NCBI RefSeq assembly: GCF_030864355.1
Contig: NC_083395.1
Span: forward strand, 2,604,001 to 2,668,000
DNA from: Cutaneotrichosporon cavernicola
Lineage: Eukaryota; Basidiomycota; Tremellomycetes; Trichosporonales; Trichosporonaceae
Length of the DNA: 64,000 nucleotides
Direction of reading: 5' to 3'
Of this stretch, positions 42,161-52,421 are shown in pieces (position 1 is the first letter of the stretch; every line of letters starts with the position of its first letter). The position numbers and the translations under genes are program-made. The notes beneath the pieces are model-generated. The model did no database searches. It saw only the letters and a program-made list of their open reading frames with translations, and had not been told where the DNA came from.

Positions 42161-43015
42161 ATGACCATCGACGCCGCCGCTTACCCGCACATCTTGGATG
42201 CCATCATCTCCCACGCTGTCCCGAGCGCCCTCATCGCCCTGCGTGCAGGCAGCACATCACTTCGGGACCGGGTAGACGCCATCTTCTTCGAACATATCGG
42301 TGTGCACTACCAGGACAGCGCAGCGCACCTCCGCGCCGTCGACGGCTCACGTCTCCCCAGCCTTCCCATCCCCAACCCAGCCTCCTGGTCACCAGAGACC
42401 AAAGTCGCGCTCGCCCGCTTCGCGCAGCAGGCGGTACACGTCCGTGCTGTGGACCTATACGCGCCCATACCAGCCCTAATCTCTCTTCTCCACCCCGAGG
42501 TCGTGCGGCGGCGCGGCCCGCGTGCTCATCTCATAGGATGTCAGCTCAAGGCGGCCACATACGTTGACAGTATGCGGGGCGAGAAAAGCGCGAGAGCCAT
42601 CCACGACGCCTTCAACACCGGCGGCCTACCTCGTGATCAGGAGCGGAGCGTGATAACCCTGCAGTGGGTATGGGGGGACCGCCTGATGTTCCCGATACCA
42701 AAGGCGCGCGACGTCATCTTTGTGCTCGAACCGACCATCCAACGCCGCAATAGGTATCCTGATATTGGGAGTGTCGAAAATCTCGCGACCGGGTCAGAGC
42801 GCGTGACCTTCGTCCAGTGGGTGGGGGCGGAACAAATGCCTACATCCCGTCGCGATAGGTGGATTGGCCCATCCCCTACATTATGGCAAATGTTCCGCAG
42901 ACATCTGGAGGACAAGATGGGTCAGACGAGTGTAGAAGGAGCCCGCGCGGCGGAGGTGCGCTTCATCAGCCACGAGGAGTGGGCGGCGGAGGCTGGCAAG
43001 TACGTCATTGCGTAG
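42161..43015 (+). CDS. F-box-like protein of unknown function
   Basis: One uninterrupted frame, 284 residues from the Met at 42161. An in-frame Met at 42110 exists, but MTIDAAAYPHILDAIISHA is the natural start of the domain. The first 45 residues (PHILDAIISHAVPSALIALR, then SLRDRVDAIFFEHI) resemble the N-terminal F-box-like module seen in large lineage-specific families of Trichosporonales. The rest is without known domain, with ITLQWVWGDRLMFPIPKARD in the middle and VEGARAAEVRFISHEEWAAE near the end. F-box proteins select targets for SCF ubiquitin ligases, but whether this divergent type binds Skp1 is unknown. Confidence 0.7.
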   Translation: MTIDAAAYPHILDAIISHAVPSALIALRAGSTSLRDRVDAIFFEHIGVHYQDSAAHLRAVDGSRLPSLPIPNPASWSPETKVALARFAQQAVHVRAVDLYAPIPALISLLHPEVVRRRGPRAHLIGCQLKAATYVDSMRGEKSARAIHDAFNTGGLPRDQERSVITLQWVWGDRLMFPIPKARDVIFVLEPTIQRRNRYPDIGSVENLATGSERVTFVQWVGAEQMPTSRRDRWIGPSPTLWQMFRRHLEDKMGQTSVEGARAAEVRFISHEEWAAEAGKYVIA

Positions 43016-43324
43016 CCTGCGAGCTGCAGGGCTGCGCGAGTAGCGTTGGATTGTATGCAGTACCATGGACAACCTGTCTCGCCGTACATTCACAGCTTGC
43101 ATCCCCTAGTGTGGCTCTCTTAAGGCCTGTCAATATCTGAGAGCTTGATGCAGTCGGCGCACGGGTGATTGTGACCCTGCTAACACCGCTCCCTTGCCGT
43201 CCTTCCGTCCCCTCTCTTCCGACAGATGTTAATGCGAGCACAGCGAGTACACACTTTGGAACGCGATAGAAAGGTGTCCCGGCGCATTATCTCAACGCGC
43301 AAATCCCAAAAATGTGCGCAAATT

Positions 43325-43415
43325 GGCCGCTTAGCTCAGCTGGTTAGAGCATTGTACTAATACGCAGCGCGTATCAGTAATGCAAAGGTCGGCAGTTCGA
43401 TCCTGTCAGTGGTCA
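43325..43415 (+). tRNA. tRNA-Ile (AAT) with intron
   Basis: Acceptor GGCCGCT pairs with AGTGGTC (two G-T pairs), discriminator A at 43415. D stem GCTC/GAGC with loop AGCTGGTTA. Anticodon stem TTGTA/TGCAA and loop C-T-A-A-T-A give anticodon AAT at 43359-43361. A 17-nt intron lies at 43363-43379. T arm GGCAG/CTGTC with loop TTCGATC. TTTT follows within 20 bases. The start and end resemble fungal tRNA-Ile. Confidence 0.9.
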
Positions 43416-43778
43416 GCGTTCTCTTTTGAGAGGGGCGCAAGTTGTTTTTGATGTTCAGGACGATTGGAAGACGTTGGGAGATGATGTGTAGCCGATGCGG
43501 AATGGTCGGGCCCACTTCCGCACCTTCTTCGTCGAATCCGCATGCAGAACTCATCGCATGTATCTCACGTCACTGAAGCTGATCTGGAAGCTCCCATGCC
43601 CACTTCGTCAAGCCCTCAAGTAGCTATCAACGTCCACCAAACGTAGATGGACATCACGAATGTGCAGTTCTGGAATGCCGGCTCGCAAGTGACCGAGTGA
43701 CCGAACTACCGAATCGTCCATAAGAACCCCTACATCTCAACTCTCAACTCTCAACTCTCTCATCACATCATTCGCATC

Positions 43779-44644
43779 ATGGGCCTCACAACCGTCACCC
43801 GTCCTCACCCGCTCGTGTGGCAGATTACACTGTCGCAGCCGCCCGACAACCGCTTGACGGCCGACGTGCTGCACGAGATGATGCGGCGCTTTGACCAGAT
43901 CGAGGCGGACTGGCGGCGCACCAACGCCGGCAAGCCGCCGGTCGAGTGGCAGGGCGGCGCGCTAATCATCACGGGCGGCGGACCCAAGTTCTTCAGCAAC
44001 GGGCTGGACCCCGAGACCACCAAGAACCCGGACTTTAACAAGGGTGCGTTTCTCCTGGCCTTTGCTCACACCACTCACACCAGGACTCTTCGACCCCTTC
44101 AAGAACCGCCTCCTCACATTCCCGCTCATCACCATCGCGGCCATCAACGGACACTGTAAGCGCCTGTCCTGTATGCGCTGATGTGGGCTTCGCGGGCGCC
44201 TTCTTGATGGCGCTCTGTTGTGACATCAGGATCATGACTGGCGGCCGTGGCCTGCTGAGTCTGAACGAGAATGTCATCGGTATTCCCCTCGCCCCCGCCG
44301 GCGTCGAACTGTGCAAGATGAAACTAGCCGCCAACTACCTTACCCCCGTGACGCTGGGCGACCGCTTCAACCAGAAACAGGCACTCGCCGCTGGGATCAT
44401 CCACGAGATCGTGGACGTCTCGCGTGGCCCCAACGGACTGCTCGAGCGGGCTGTCGAGATCGGCGTTAGCGAGGGTCCGAAGACGTCGTGGGGCGTGTGG
44501 GGAGCCATCAAGGAGGGCATGTACCGCAGCGTCATTGATGCGGGTGTGTTGCCCCGCGCGCCGCGGAGTGCCGAACTCGACGAGCTCTTCTGGTCCCGCA
44601 TGGCGCGGGAGGAGTTTGGCGCGGCAATCAAGTCCAAGCTCTGA
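43779..44644 (+). CDS. Enoyl-CoA hydratase/isomerase family protein
   Basis: Exons 43779-44043, 44084-44155 and 44187-44644 give 264 residues. Crotonase-fold marks are ALIITGGGPKFFSNGLDPET (oxyanion region), AAINGHCFAGAFLMALCCD and ENVIGIPLAP. The lack of the second catalytic Glu typical of hydratases suggests isomerase-like or other activity. The second intron is exactly 31 nt with a good GTAAGC donor and CTGAT branch site, but ends in GG instead of AG; splicing there restores NGHC|FAGAF. If this site does not work, the transcript loses the frame or part of the oxyanion hole. It lies 273 bp upstream of, and in the same direction as, the 3-hydroxyacyl-CoA dehydrogenase. Confidence 0.85.
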
Positions 44645-44917
44645 ATGTAGACCAGGTTTGCGTCTGCTGTTCACTGTCTATGCCAAGCTGTATGCATCCT
44701 GTTCACTGTCTATGCCAAGCCGTATGCATCCTGTCCACGATCATTGCCTGTCCGCTCGCTGCTCCAGAAGGGCCGACCGGAGCTGACCGACCGGCTATGC
44801 CCACCTTGGTAGTGGAAAGTAACCGAATTCCGCTCTTTCCTTGAAAGGAGTAGGCCCTCCTTATCCTTACCTCTATGAAACTTGTTGTGAATTAGCCTTC
44901 ACACACTGACACTAACG

Positions 44918-46125
44918 ATGATTGCGCCGGCCACCCGTCTCCCAGCCGTCGCTGCCGCCCGAGTATCGACACTCACGCGCCACCTCAGCTCGACCACTGC
45001 TCCGCGCGATGTCCGACGCCTCGCCGTCTTCGGCGCGGGCAGCATGGGCAGCGGTATCGCACAGGTCGCCGCGACCGGAGGGATCAAGGTCACCATGGCC
45101 GATGTGAGGGAGGACGCGTTGGAGTGAGTCGGTTCAGAGGCGGAGCTGACCCAGACGCGGCATGGAGGGGATCAAAAAGTCGCTCGCGCGCGTTGCAAAG
45201 AAGCAGAGCCCGGATGATATCGACGGATTCGTGCAGCGCGTCCTCGCCAACATTGAGACTACGACCAATGGGTATGTCTGGGGAGAGACCAGAGGGTGAG
45301 CTGACTCTAGCGAACAGGCTGTCGCGGATGTCGACCTCGTGATCGAGGCGGTTATTGAGCATCTGCCTTTGAAGCAGGAGCTGTTTGCGCGCTTGGACAA
45401 GGCCGCCAGGTGAGTAGAGGTCATCCATCAGCGAGGCAGAGATACGCTGTTCCTCTTCCTACCCGCTATCGACAGCTGAGCTGACGATAGGCCCGACACC
45501 ATCTTCGCGTCCAACACCTCGTCTCTCCTCGTACAGGACATCGCCCAGTCCGTCAGCCCGGAACGCAGAGCCCTCTTTGGCGGATTACACTTCTTCAACC
45601 CGGCCGTCATGATGAAGCTCGTCGAGGTCGTGCGAACCCCGCAAACAAACGACGAGGCCTACAACCTCCTCCTACACTTCGTCGACCAGATCGGCAAGGT
45701 CGGCGTCAAGGCCAAGGACGTGCCCGGTTTCATCGTCAACCGTCTCCTGGTTCCCTACAAGCGTGAGGCGGCTTTTTGGAATACGCTAACACCAGTGGAG
45801 GCAGTTCGCATGCTCGAGCGTGGGGACGCAAGCGCCGAGGATATCGATATCGCCATGAAGCTCGGGGCGGGATACCGTGAGCACTTAGAAGGATGGACTG
45901 ACTCCAGCCATGGGACCGTTCGAGCTGTTCGATTACGTCGGCAACGACGTGACGGAATTCGTTAGCCAGGCGTGGGTGCCATATGCCGACAAGGGGTTGC
46001 TGCCAAAGGAGCTCGTCAAGCCCGTGCCGATGCTCACCAAGATGGTGGCAGAGGGCAAGCTGGGCCGCAAGTCTGGCGCCGGGTTCTACGACTACTCGGA
46101 TGCGTCCAAGCCCAAGAAGGGTTGA
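44918..46125 (+). CDS. 3-hydroxyacyl-CoA dehydrogenase, probably mitochondrial
   Basis: Five exons: 44918-45123, 45155-45271, 45311-45409, 45491-45876 and 45908-46125, encoding 341 residues. An Arg/Ser/Ala-rich N-terminus (MIAPATRLPAVAAARVSTLT) looks like a mitochondrial presequence. NAD-binding GAGSMGSGIAQVAA, VIEAVIEHLPLKQELFARLD, ASNTSSL, the catalytic-His motif GLHFFNPAVMMKLVEVV, VKAKDVPGFIVNRLL and MGPFELFDYVGNDV are all in place. It oxidises L-3-hydroxyacyl-CoA to 3-ketoacyl-CoA in beta-oxidation, or runs on short-chain substrates. With the adjacent crotonase-fold gene it makes a likely functional pair. Confidence 0.93.
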
Positions 46126-46424
46126 TATGTATGGGATATCAGACGGCGTTGAGGATCGGTGTTGGTCGGATGGCGGTCTTGGCCGCTCGGTCTCGGGCCG
46201 ATCCGCCGTGTTCATGTTGTTGGAGTTGTGGATTTGCCGCCTGTACAACTCTCTCGCGTCAGCGCTCCACTCCGCTTTTCTGCGTTCGCTTCTCCTCGCT
46301 ACCTCCCCGCACATTGACTCAATTTGGTAGTAACTCGGCTCGCGCCGAGGTCACCGACTAGAATCCTTTATCCTTCTTCCATCACGATGTCACATTGTAC
46401 TCTCCCTCACTCACTCACGCTCCC

Positions 46425-48141
46425 ATGGACTCGAATACAGCGCGCGACGGCGGGGTATCAACCCTCCCCGTCAGATCACCCTCCGCGGCATCATCCACAC
46501 ACTCGCGCCCTTTCATAACCCCACCACAGACTCCATTGGGCCCCTCATCGACCGACAGCCCCACACCACTCGAGGAACCGGGCGACACTGAACCTGACCT
46601 CTACGCCCACCACCACTATGTCTTGAAACGGTTGCGGCGCGCCTGTCCCGCACCAAGTCCCCGTCGGCTGCGGATCATCACCGGCGCATTATGCGCGTCC
46701 ATGATCTTGTGTGGATGGAACGACGGCAGTGTCGGCCCGCTCATCCCGAGTTTACAGCGCTACTACGACGTGAGTGTAGTCGGCTGCGAGATCGAGATCG
46801 AGATCGAGATCCGAAACAGCTAGGCTGACGGCAGATCAACTACCTCAAAATGTCCATCCTCTTCATCATGGTGTTTGTCGGCTCGCTCATTGCGGGACTG
46901 ACAAACGTATGGATCACCGACCGCATCGGCTTCGGACTCGTAACGCCCCTCGCAGCAGTCTCGACAGGTGTTGCCTACCTCATCGCCGGCACCGGGGCGC
47001 CCTACCCCGTCTTCCTCATCGGGTATATCTTCAATGGATTCGGGATGGGTATCCAAGTAAGCTTGACAAGTACTGAACAAGCTGACAACAGGACGCACAG
47101 GTCAATAACCTCGTCACGCGCCTTCCGAATGCCGACACCAAAATGTCCATTGTGCAGGCATGTTTTAGCCTCGGCGGCACAGTCTCGCCCTTCATCTCGA
47201 CCGCATTCGCTCAACATGTTGAAGCGGCGTACAGGTACTTTTTCGTTGCGATGGGTGTCGCCATCGTCGCGGCCGGCATTATGCTGTGGGCGTTCGAGGG
47301 CAAGACGGAGGAACAGTTGACTGCATTGTTGCCCAAAGACGCCGACGTGCGGAGGGAGAAGAAGGAGCGCAAGGAGAGAGAGAAGGAGAACGGGGAAGCC
47401 AAGGGACACCAGGAGCGCGTACCCTCCATCGTCCTTAACGAGGCTGCACCCCTGCCACCGGCCGATGCGGAGATTTTTTATGTGCCCGACTCGAGCGGAA
47501 CCAAGATGTTGCGCATCTTCTCCACGCCCAGCGTGTATGCGCTCATCATCTGGGCGTTCCTCTACGTCGGCGTAGAGGTCAGTATCTCGGGATGGCTGAC
47601 GTCGTTCCTCATCAACGAGCGCGGCGCATCCGCTGCTGCCGGATATGCCGTGACTGGCTTCTGGGGCGGCATGTCAGTGGGCCGTATTGTGCTCATCCCT
47701 GTCACCAAGAAGATCGGGTACCAGTTTTCAATCTATCTCTACGCCGCCATCGCGCTTGCCCTCGAGCTCACGATTTGGTTCACGCACAGCCTCATTGGTA
47801 ATGGTGTGTGCTATGCTTTCGTTGGTTTCTTCCTCGGCCCGATCTATCCCAACGCCCTCATGGTCGTCAGCCAGGTCCTGGACGACGACCTCCGCGGCGG
47901 CGTCATGGGCATCATGGGCAGCCTCGGTGGAGCAGGAGCGGCCGCCATCCCGTTCATGACAGGCGGTATTGCGGACAAGGTGAGCTGTACGTTTTGTGTC
48001 AACTAACAGCAGCACGGGATCTGGACAATCCAGCCAATCGCCGTGGCCATGATCGCGGCATTCACCACCATCTGGATGTTTGTGCCCCGTAAGCGTATCA
48101 CTTCCCGGTACACGCCCAAGCGGCGAGTGATAGAGAAGTAG
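46425..48141 (+). CDS. MFS transporter, fucose-permease/BSC6-like
   Basis: Exons 46425-46769, 46835-47056, 47092-47979 and 48010-48141 (or 48013 for the last) give about 528 residues. A Ser/Thr/Pro-rich cytosolic head of about 85 residues precedes ITGALCASMILCGWNDGSVG, the first membrane segment. The GPLIPSLQRYYD and FNGFGMGIQ motifs and the large loop rich in Lys and Glu (RREKKERKEREKENGEAK) between the two six-helix halves fit the FucP-like branch of the MFS found in fungi. Plasma or vacuolar membrane. The substrate is not predictable. The last intron has two in-frame acceptors three bases apart (CAGCAG). Confidence 0.85.
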
Positions 48142-48470
48142 ATGATAGAAAAAGTTGATGCTCGACCGGCTCGCCCTGCGCGCTTACAGCTGTCTTTTCC
48201 TCTTGGAGCACGAATGCCATACCAGTCAAACTGATCCGTTTCCGGCCTGTTTGAGCCCGGAGGCCACTGGCTTGATTGCCGAGACTAAACCATCGCAAAT
48301 TCATGAGAATTGGGCGGGGCTCGAACACTCGGGCTAGAGGAGACAAGAGCTGTACAAAGAGCGCACTGAGACGAGGAAACCCGTTGTGAAAACCAACATC
48401 TTCTCGAAACCGTTACAGTGCTGGCCTTCTGGTCCGGGGGTATATAAACTGCTCCGCGCTCCTTGAGTTT

Positions 48471-49484
48471 CTACCAGGTCTTCTCAACATCCTCGACAAA
48501 GCCGACAATGTCCTCGAACTCGACGACCTCGTCCCCTGTGTCAAACTTGCCCTTCCAGATACCGAAGCACTGGTCTGTGCGGCTCTTGACCTCTGGCGTA
48601 TTCACCGAGGACGCCTTATCATAGAACGGCGTGAGAGACGCGTCGAGCCCGCCGCCAGAGATACGCCACACGTCCATCCAATTACTCGTATCGTACTCCC
48701 ACTTGAGCTTGTCGCCGATCTTGTATACCCTTGTGCCGACGAGGAACGAGTTCTCAGTCGACCCCGTGCCGTCTGTCCACTTATCGCCGACCTGTAACCC
48801 CACAACGCGGCCATCAGCGAGCCTCCCTGATCCCGCCCCCCAATTCCAGTGGACGTCCGACGGCCATCGACCGCGTCCATGGTCGAGAATTGCCCACGAT
48901 CCTTGTGGGACCGGGAACGTCTCGCCGCCGACCGTGACGGATCCTGTGGCGGGGCGCGAAATGTCCTTGAGCGTGTACTGGAACAGATCGTCTGACCAGG
49001 GCACGACCACGGCGGTTCGTTCGTGGTCTTTCGGCAAAGATGCCAACACGTCAAAACTACCACCCGGAACCGAGGCGCGGATCCGCGTACCGCCTTCAAC
49101 GTGCTCGATGTCAATAACGAGCTCGCCATCCGCACTCGAATGGTAGGCGCGATGTGGCCCGTCCTCGACGTTCGGAGAGAGCTTTATACTGCCGACCGCC
49201 CCGATGCTCGCATAGTTGACCAAAGGCTTATTCTTCTTCCGATCAAAAATCCACACACTCGCCGGCGCAAAGTAGTCGATGTCGGCGATCGAGAACGCGA
49301 GAATATGTGTCGGCGTGAGCACACACCAGTACTCCCAGCGCCTGTTCTTGCCGTTCAGCACGGTGCCGTCGATGCCCGAGGTGTCGACGATCGGTTGGCG
49401 CGCCCACCCGTGCGCTGCTCGGTTGAAGGAACCGTCCGCCTTCGTCAGCTTGACAGGTGTCTTGAGTTCGGTCTCGATGGGCAT
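48471..49484 (-). CDS. DUF2804 family protein
   Basis: A single-exon frame of 337 residues from MPIETELKTPVKLTKADGSF. The long beta-rich region with HGWARQPIVDTSGIDG, RRWEYWCVLTPTHILAFSIA and the signature HGRGRWPSDVHWNWGAGSGR corresponds to DUF2804, a broadly distributed family of bacteria and fungi without assigned activity. No signal peptide or membrane helix. One possible reading is a lipocalin-like or carotenoid-1,2-hydratase-like fold, but that is inference. Confidence 0.8.
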   Translation of the reverse strand: MPIETELKTPVKLTKADGSFNRAAHGWARQPIVDTSGIDGTVLNGKNRRWEYWCVLTPTHILAFSIADIDYFAPASVWIFDRKKNKPLVNYASIGAVGSIKLSPNVEDGPHRAYHSSADGELVIDIEHVEGGTRIRASVPGGSFDVLASLPKDHERTAVVVPWSDDLFQYTLKDISRPATGSVTVGGETFPVPQGSWAILDHGRGRWPSDVHWNWGAGSGRLADGRVVGLQVGDKWTDGTGSTENSFLVGTRVYKIGDKLKWEYDTSNWMDVWRISGGGLDASLTPFYDKASSVNTPEVKSRTDQCFGIWKGKFDTGDEVVEFEDIVGFVEDVEKTW

Positions 49485-50349
49485 GTTGGTTGACGAGTTT
49501 GAGGTGGGGAAAGCTCAATATAAAGGCACATCACGTTCCATCTGGTCTGAACGGCGTCCAATCCTTGCAACTCACGTTAGGTCGGGATTGTCGCGGAACT
49601 ATATCACGGACATCTTCGGCCGACTTGGAGCCAAACAGCTGGCTCTGCCTCCATCTGAATAGAACCGTCGCGAGTGAGGGCATCGCCCACCACTCGCTTA
49701 CCGCCTAACCTCCAGCGCGCCTCTTTCCAGCTGATGGCCTGCACCAGATCTGAACCGATATCGTCGCAGTGACATGTGCTTTCGTGGAACGTGGACTCGG
49801 AGGACCGAGCCAACGGTTCCCGTTGGCAACTTGGTGTCGTGTCTGTCGTGTCTGTCGTATATCCGGTCATATCCGTTCTGCAGCGTACCACCTCCGCGAT
49901 TTGCTCATCCTTGCTGACATACCCTCCGAATGAAGCGTACACCAATCATCGGCGCCAGAGGGGGAGGTCAGCTGCCCCCCGGACCGCGGAGTGTCGTCCA
50001 CGGCCCTTCTGTAAGATGACTCAGCAGCTAAAATATCCAAAAATATCCATAAGCACGACGGTCCACATTCCCCACACCTGTTGTTTACAGTGCGAGCCAC
50101 TCTGGAGTAAACTGACCATCTACGCTCAGCTCGTCTAACAAACGGAGGCGAGGCCGTCCCAATCCCGATCAGATCTAGTGGGGTTGGGTGGTGTTGGGTG
50201 GGCAAATCGCGTCTCGTGAATGGATCAAACAAAGTCCCACGTTCGAAAGGTCACTAGGAGCTACGTGTGGCAGTCTTCGGGGAGTGTGGCGAGGCGAGGC
50301 TTAAATACATGTACCTGAAAACCCACCCCTAGCCACCAGCCCCAACACA
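49485..50349. other. Intergenic, no gene seen
   Basis: Divergent spacer between the DUF2804 gene (minus) and the sugar transporter (plus). A TTAAATA element lies about 50 bp before the start at 50350. Short repeats of GTGTCTGTC near 49840. Confidence 0.5.
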
Positions 50350-52045
50350 ATGCCGGTTTCTTATTATCACGGAGTCGAGAACAACACCAACCCGACGTGG
50401 TGGAAGGACCCGTCGCTGCGGCGTAACGCGCTATGGGTGTCCCTCTCGGCACTCATGTACGGCGTCAAGGGCTTCGACTCGGGCATGTTGAACAGTGCAC
50501 AAGCGGTTCCCCAATTCTTCCTCCAGTTCCCAACGCTCAAGAACAACTCGGCGCTTCTGGGCCTCACCACTGCCGTCATGTATCTACCTGGCCTATTCTT
50601 ACCTTTCTTTGGCGCGTGGCTGGCCGATAAAGTCGGCCGCAAGATCCCCCTCATCATCGCCATCATGGGGGCAATGTTGACGCCCATTATACAAGCCACA
50701 TCTAAAAATCTCGGCCAACTCATCGCAGGCAGGTTTCTCATGGGCTGCTTTAGTTCGGTTGGCGCCGTGTCGGGTTTGGCCATGTGTGCCGAACTCTCCC
50801 ACCCCCGATTTAGAGCCCAGGCAATGTCCCTCCAACTCTCCATGTACTATATCGGTAACATTCTGTGTTCGTCGGTCGCCTATGCGTGTATCAATAATAT
50901 TGGTAACTCGCAATGGTCATGGCGTATCCCTTTCCTTACCCAGTCGGCTTTACCCCTCCTTTGTCTCCCCCTCGCCATCTGGATTCCTCAGTCACCACGC
51001 TGGCTCGTCGCCCAAGGTCGAGAAGAAGAGGCGAGGAAAATCCTCGCAAACCTCCACGCAAATGGAAAAATGGACGACCCCCTCGTCAACCTCGAGATGG
51101 CCGAGGTCATGAATGCCATCGAGCTCGAGCGGACAAATACACAGGGATGGAGCGCGCTGTGGCGCACAAAAGCTAACCGCTGGCGCACGTGGATTGTCAT
51201 CCACTCAGCTGCTGGCGCACAGCTAAATGGGATTGGAATTATTGCCTACTACCTCGTCCCAATGCTCAAGGTTGTCGGGATCACCAACCCCCGCCAACAA
51301 TCGGTCCTCATCATCGGAATGGGAGTCATGAACCTCGGCATGAACACGGCCGCAACATACGTTGTGGACCGGGCCGGCCGCCGTCCCATGTGGATCTCGT
51401 CCACACTCACCATGCTTATTTGCCTGAGCGTCATTACTGGCCTCAGCGCCTCGTTCCAAAAAACCCACAACCCCGCGATTGGCAACGCAACCGTCGCATT
51501 CATCTTCCTCTTCTACTGCGGCTTCGACATTGGATGGATGCCCCTCGGCACTCCCTACACCACCGAGATCCTTCCCTTCGGCATCCGCGCAAAGGGTATC
51601 GGACTTTCCACCGTCTCGACGTATGGTGCTCTGTGTTTCAACACTTTTGTCAACCCGATTGCGGTGAGTTTTTCTGCTTGTCAATTGTCAACCCGATTGC
51701 CGTGCGTTTTTCTGCCTGTCAATCCGATTGCAGTGCCGTTTTTCTGCTGCTGCGATCCAGTTGACCTGAATGCAGAATGTAGCCCCCGCACAGGCTGACT
51801 TGCAGATGTCCAAGATCTCGTGGCGCTTCTACTTTGTCTACATCGGGATTTGCGCGTACCTCCTCGTCGTTGCGTACTTTACGTTCCCGGAAACCAAGGG
51901 CCGTACGCTCGAGCAGATTGGAGTTGTCTTCGGCGACCTCGACGAGACCGCTCTCCACACCCCCCGCCACGCCGACCTGGAAAAGAACCCAGACGTCCAG
52001 GTCGAGAATACACAGGACGACACGGTTCCCACGCTCAACAAGTAG
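50350..52045 (+). CDS. MFS sugar transporter (lactose-permease/hexose-transporter type)
   Basis: Exons 50350-51663 and 51776-52045 give 527 residues. Sugar-porter hallmarks are GFDSGMLNSAQAVPQF, FGAWLADKVGRKIP, the PESPRWL-like PQSPRWLVAQGREEEA, VDRAGRRPMW, PFGIRAKGIGLSTVSTYGA and PETKGRTLEQIGVVFGD. Twelve membrane segments are expected. It imports a mono- or disaccharide by proton symport. The 112-nt intron is unusual for the window and consists largely of repeated copies of the exon end and donor. The C-terminal tail is short and acidic. Confidence 0.92.
51649..51749. repeat. Triplicated exon-intron junction, 31-38-bp units
   Basis: Units starting GTCAACCCGATTGC (51649), GTCAACCCGATTGC (51687) and GTCAATCCGATTGC (51718), each followed by a GTG-type donor-like sequence and TTTTTCTGC. 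The first unit is the real exon end and donor; the other two lie in the intron. Confidence 0.8.
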
Positions 52046-52421
52046 AAAAAAGACGAGGACAGTTGTCGTGACGGGTTGCGAGGGTAGGCAATATGCACAG
52101 CGAATGTGGCGGGCGAAAGCAAAAAAAGAGGCGAACGAGGGCAATGGGAGTGGCAGATACTAGAGTACTGGTTGACTTGTGGCGGTCCCAGAAGCATTAG
52201 CTGACAGATCGAAGAGCGAGTTCAGATGGAACGCTACAGTAGCCATGCGTTGTGCCCACGGTACAGTGACCAGCATATCCTCTACCCCAGCAGCTCGAGC
52301 GGCATGTAGTGAGTGGTGAGGCAGTTGCGCCGGCTCCATACACCTCAGACCCCCGCTTCGACATTGAGAACACAAGTACGATACATGGCGTAACAAAGAC
52401 AACTCTTAACTATGACAACTA

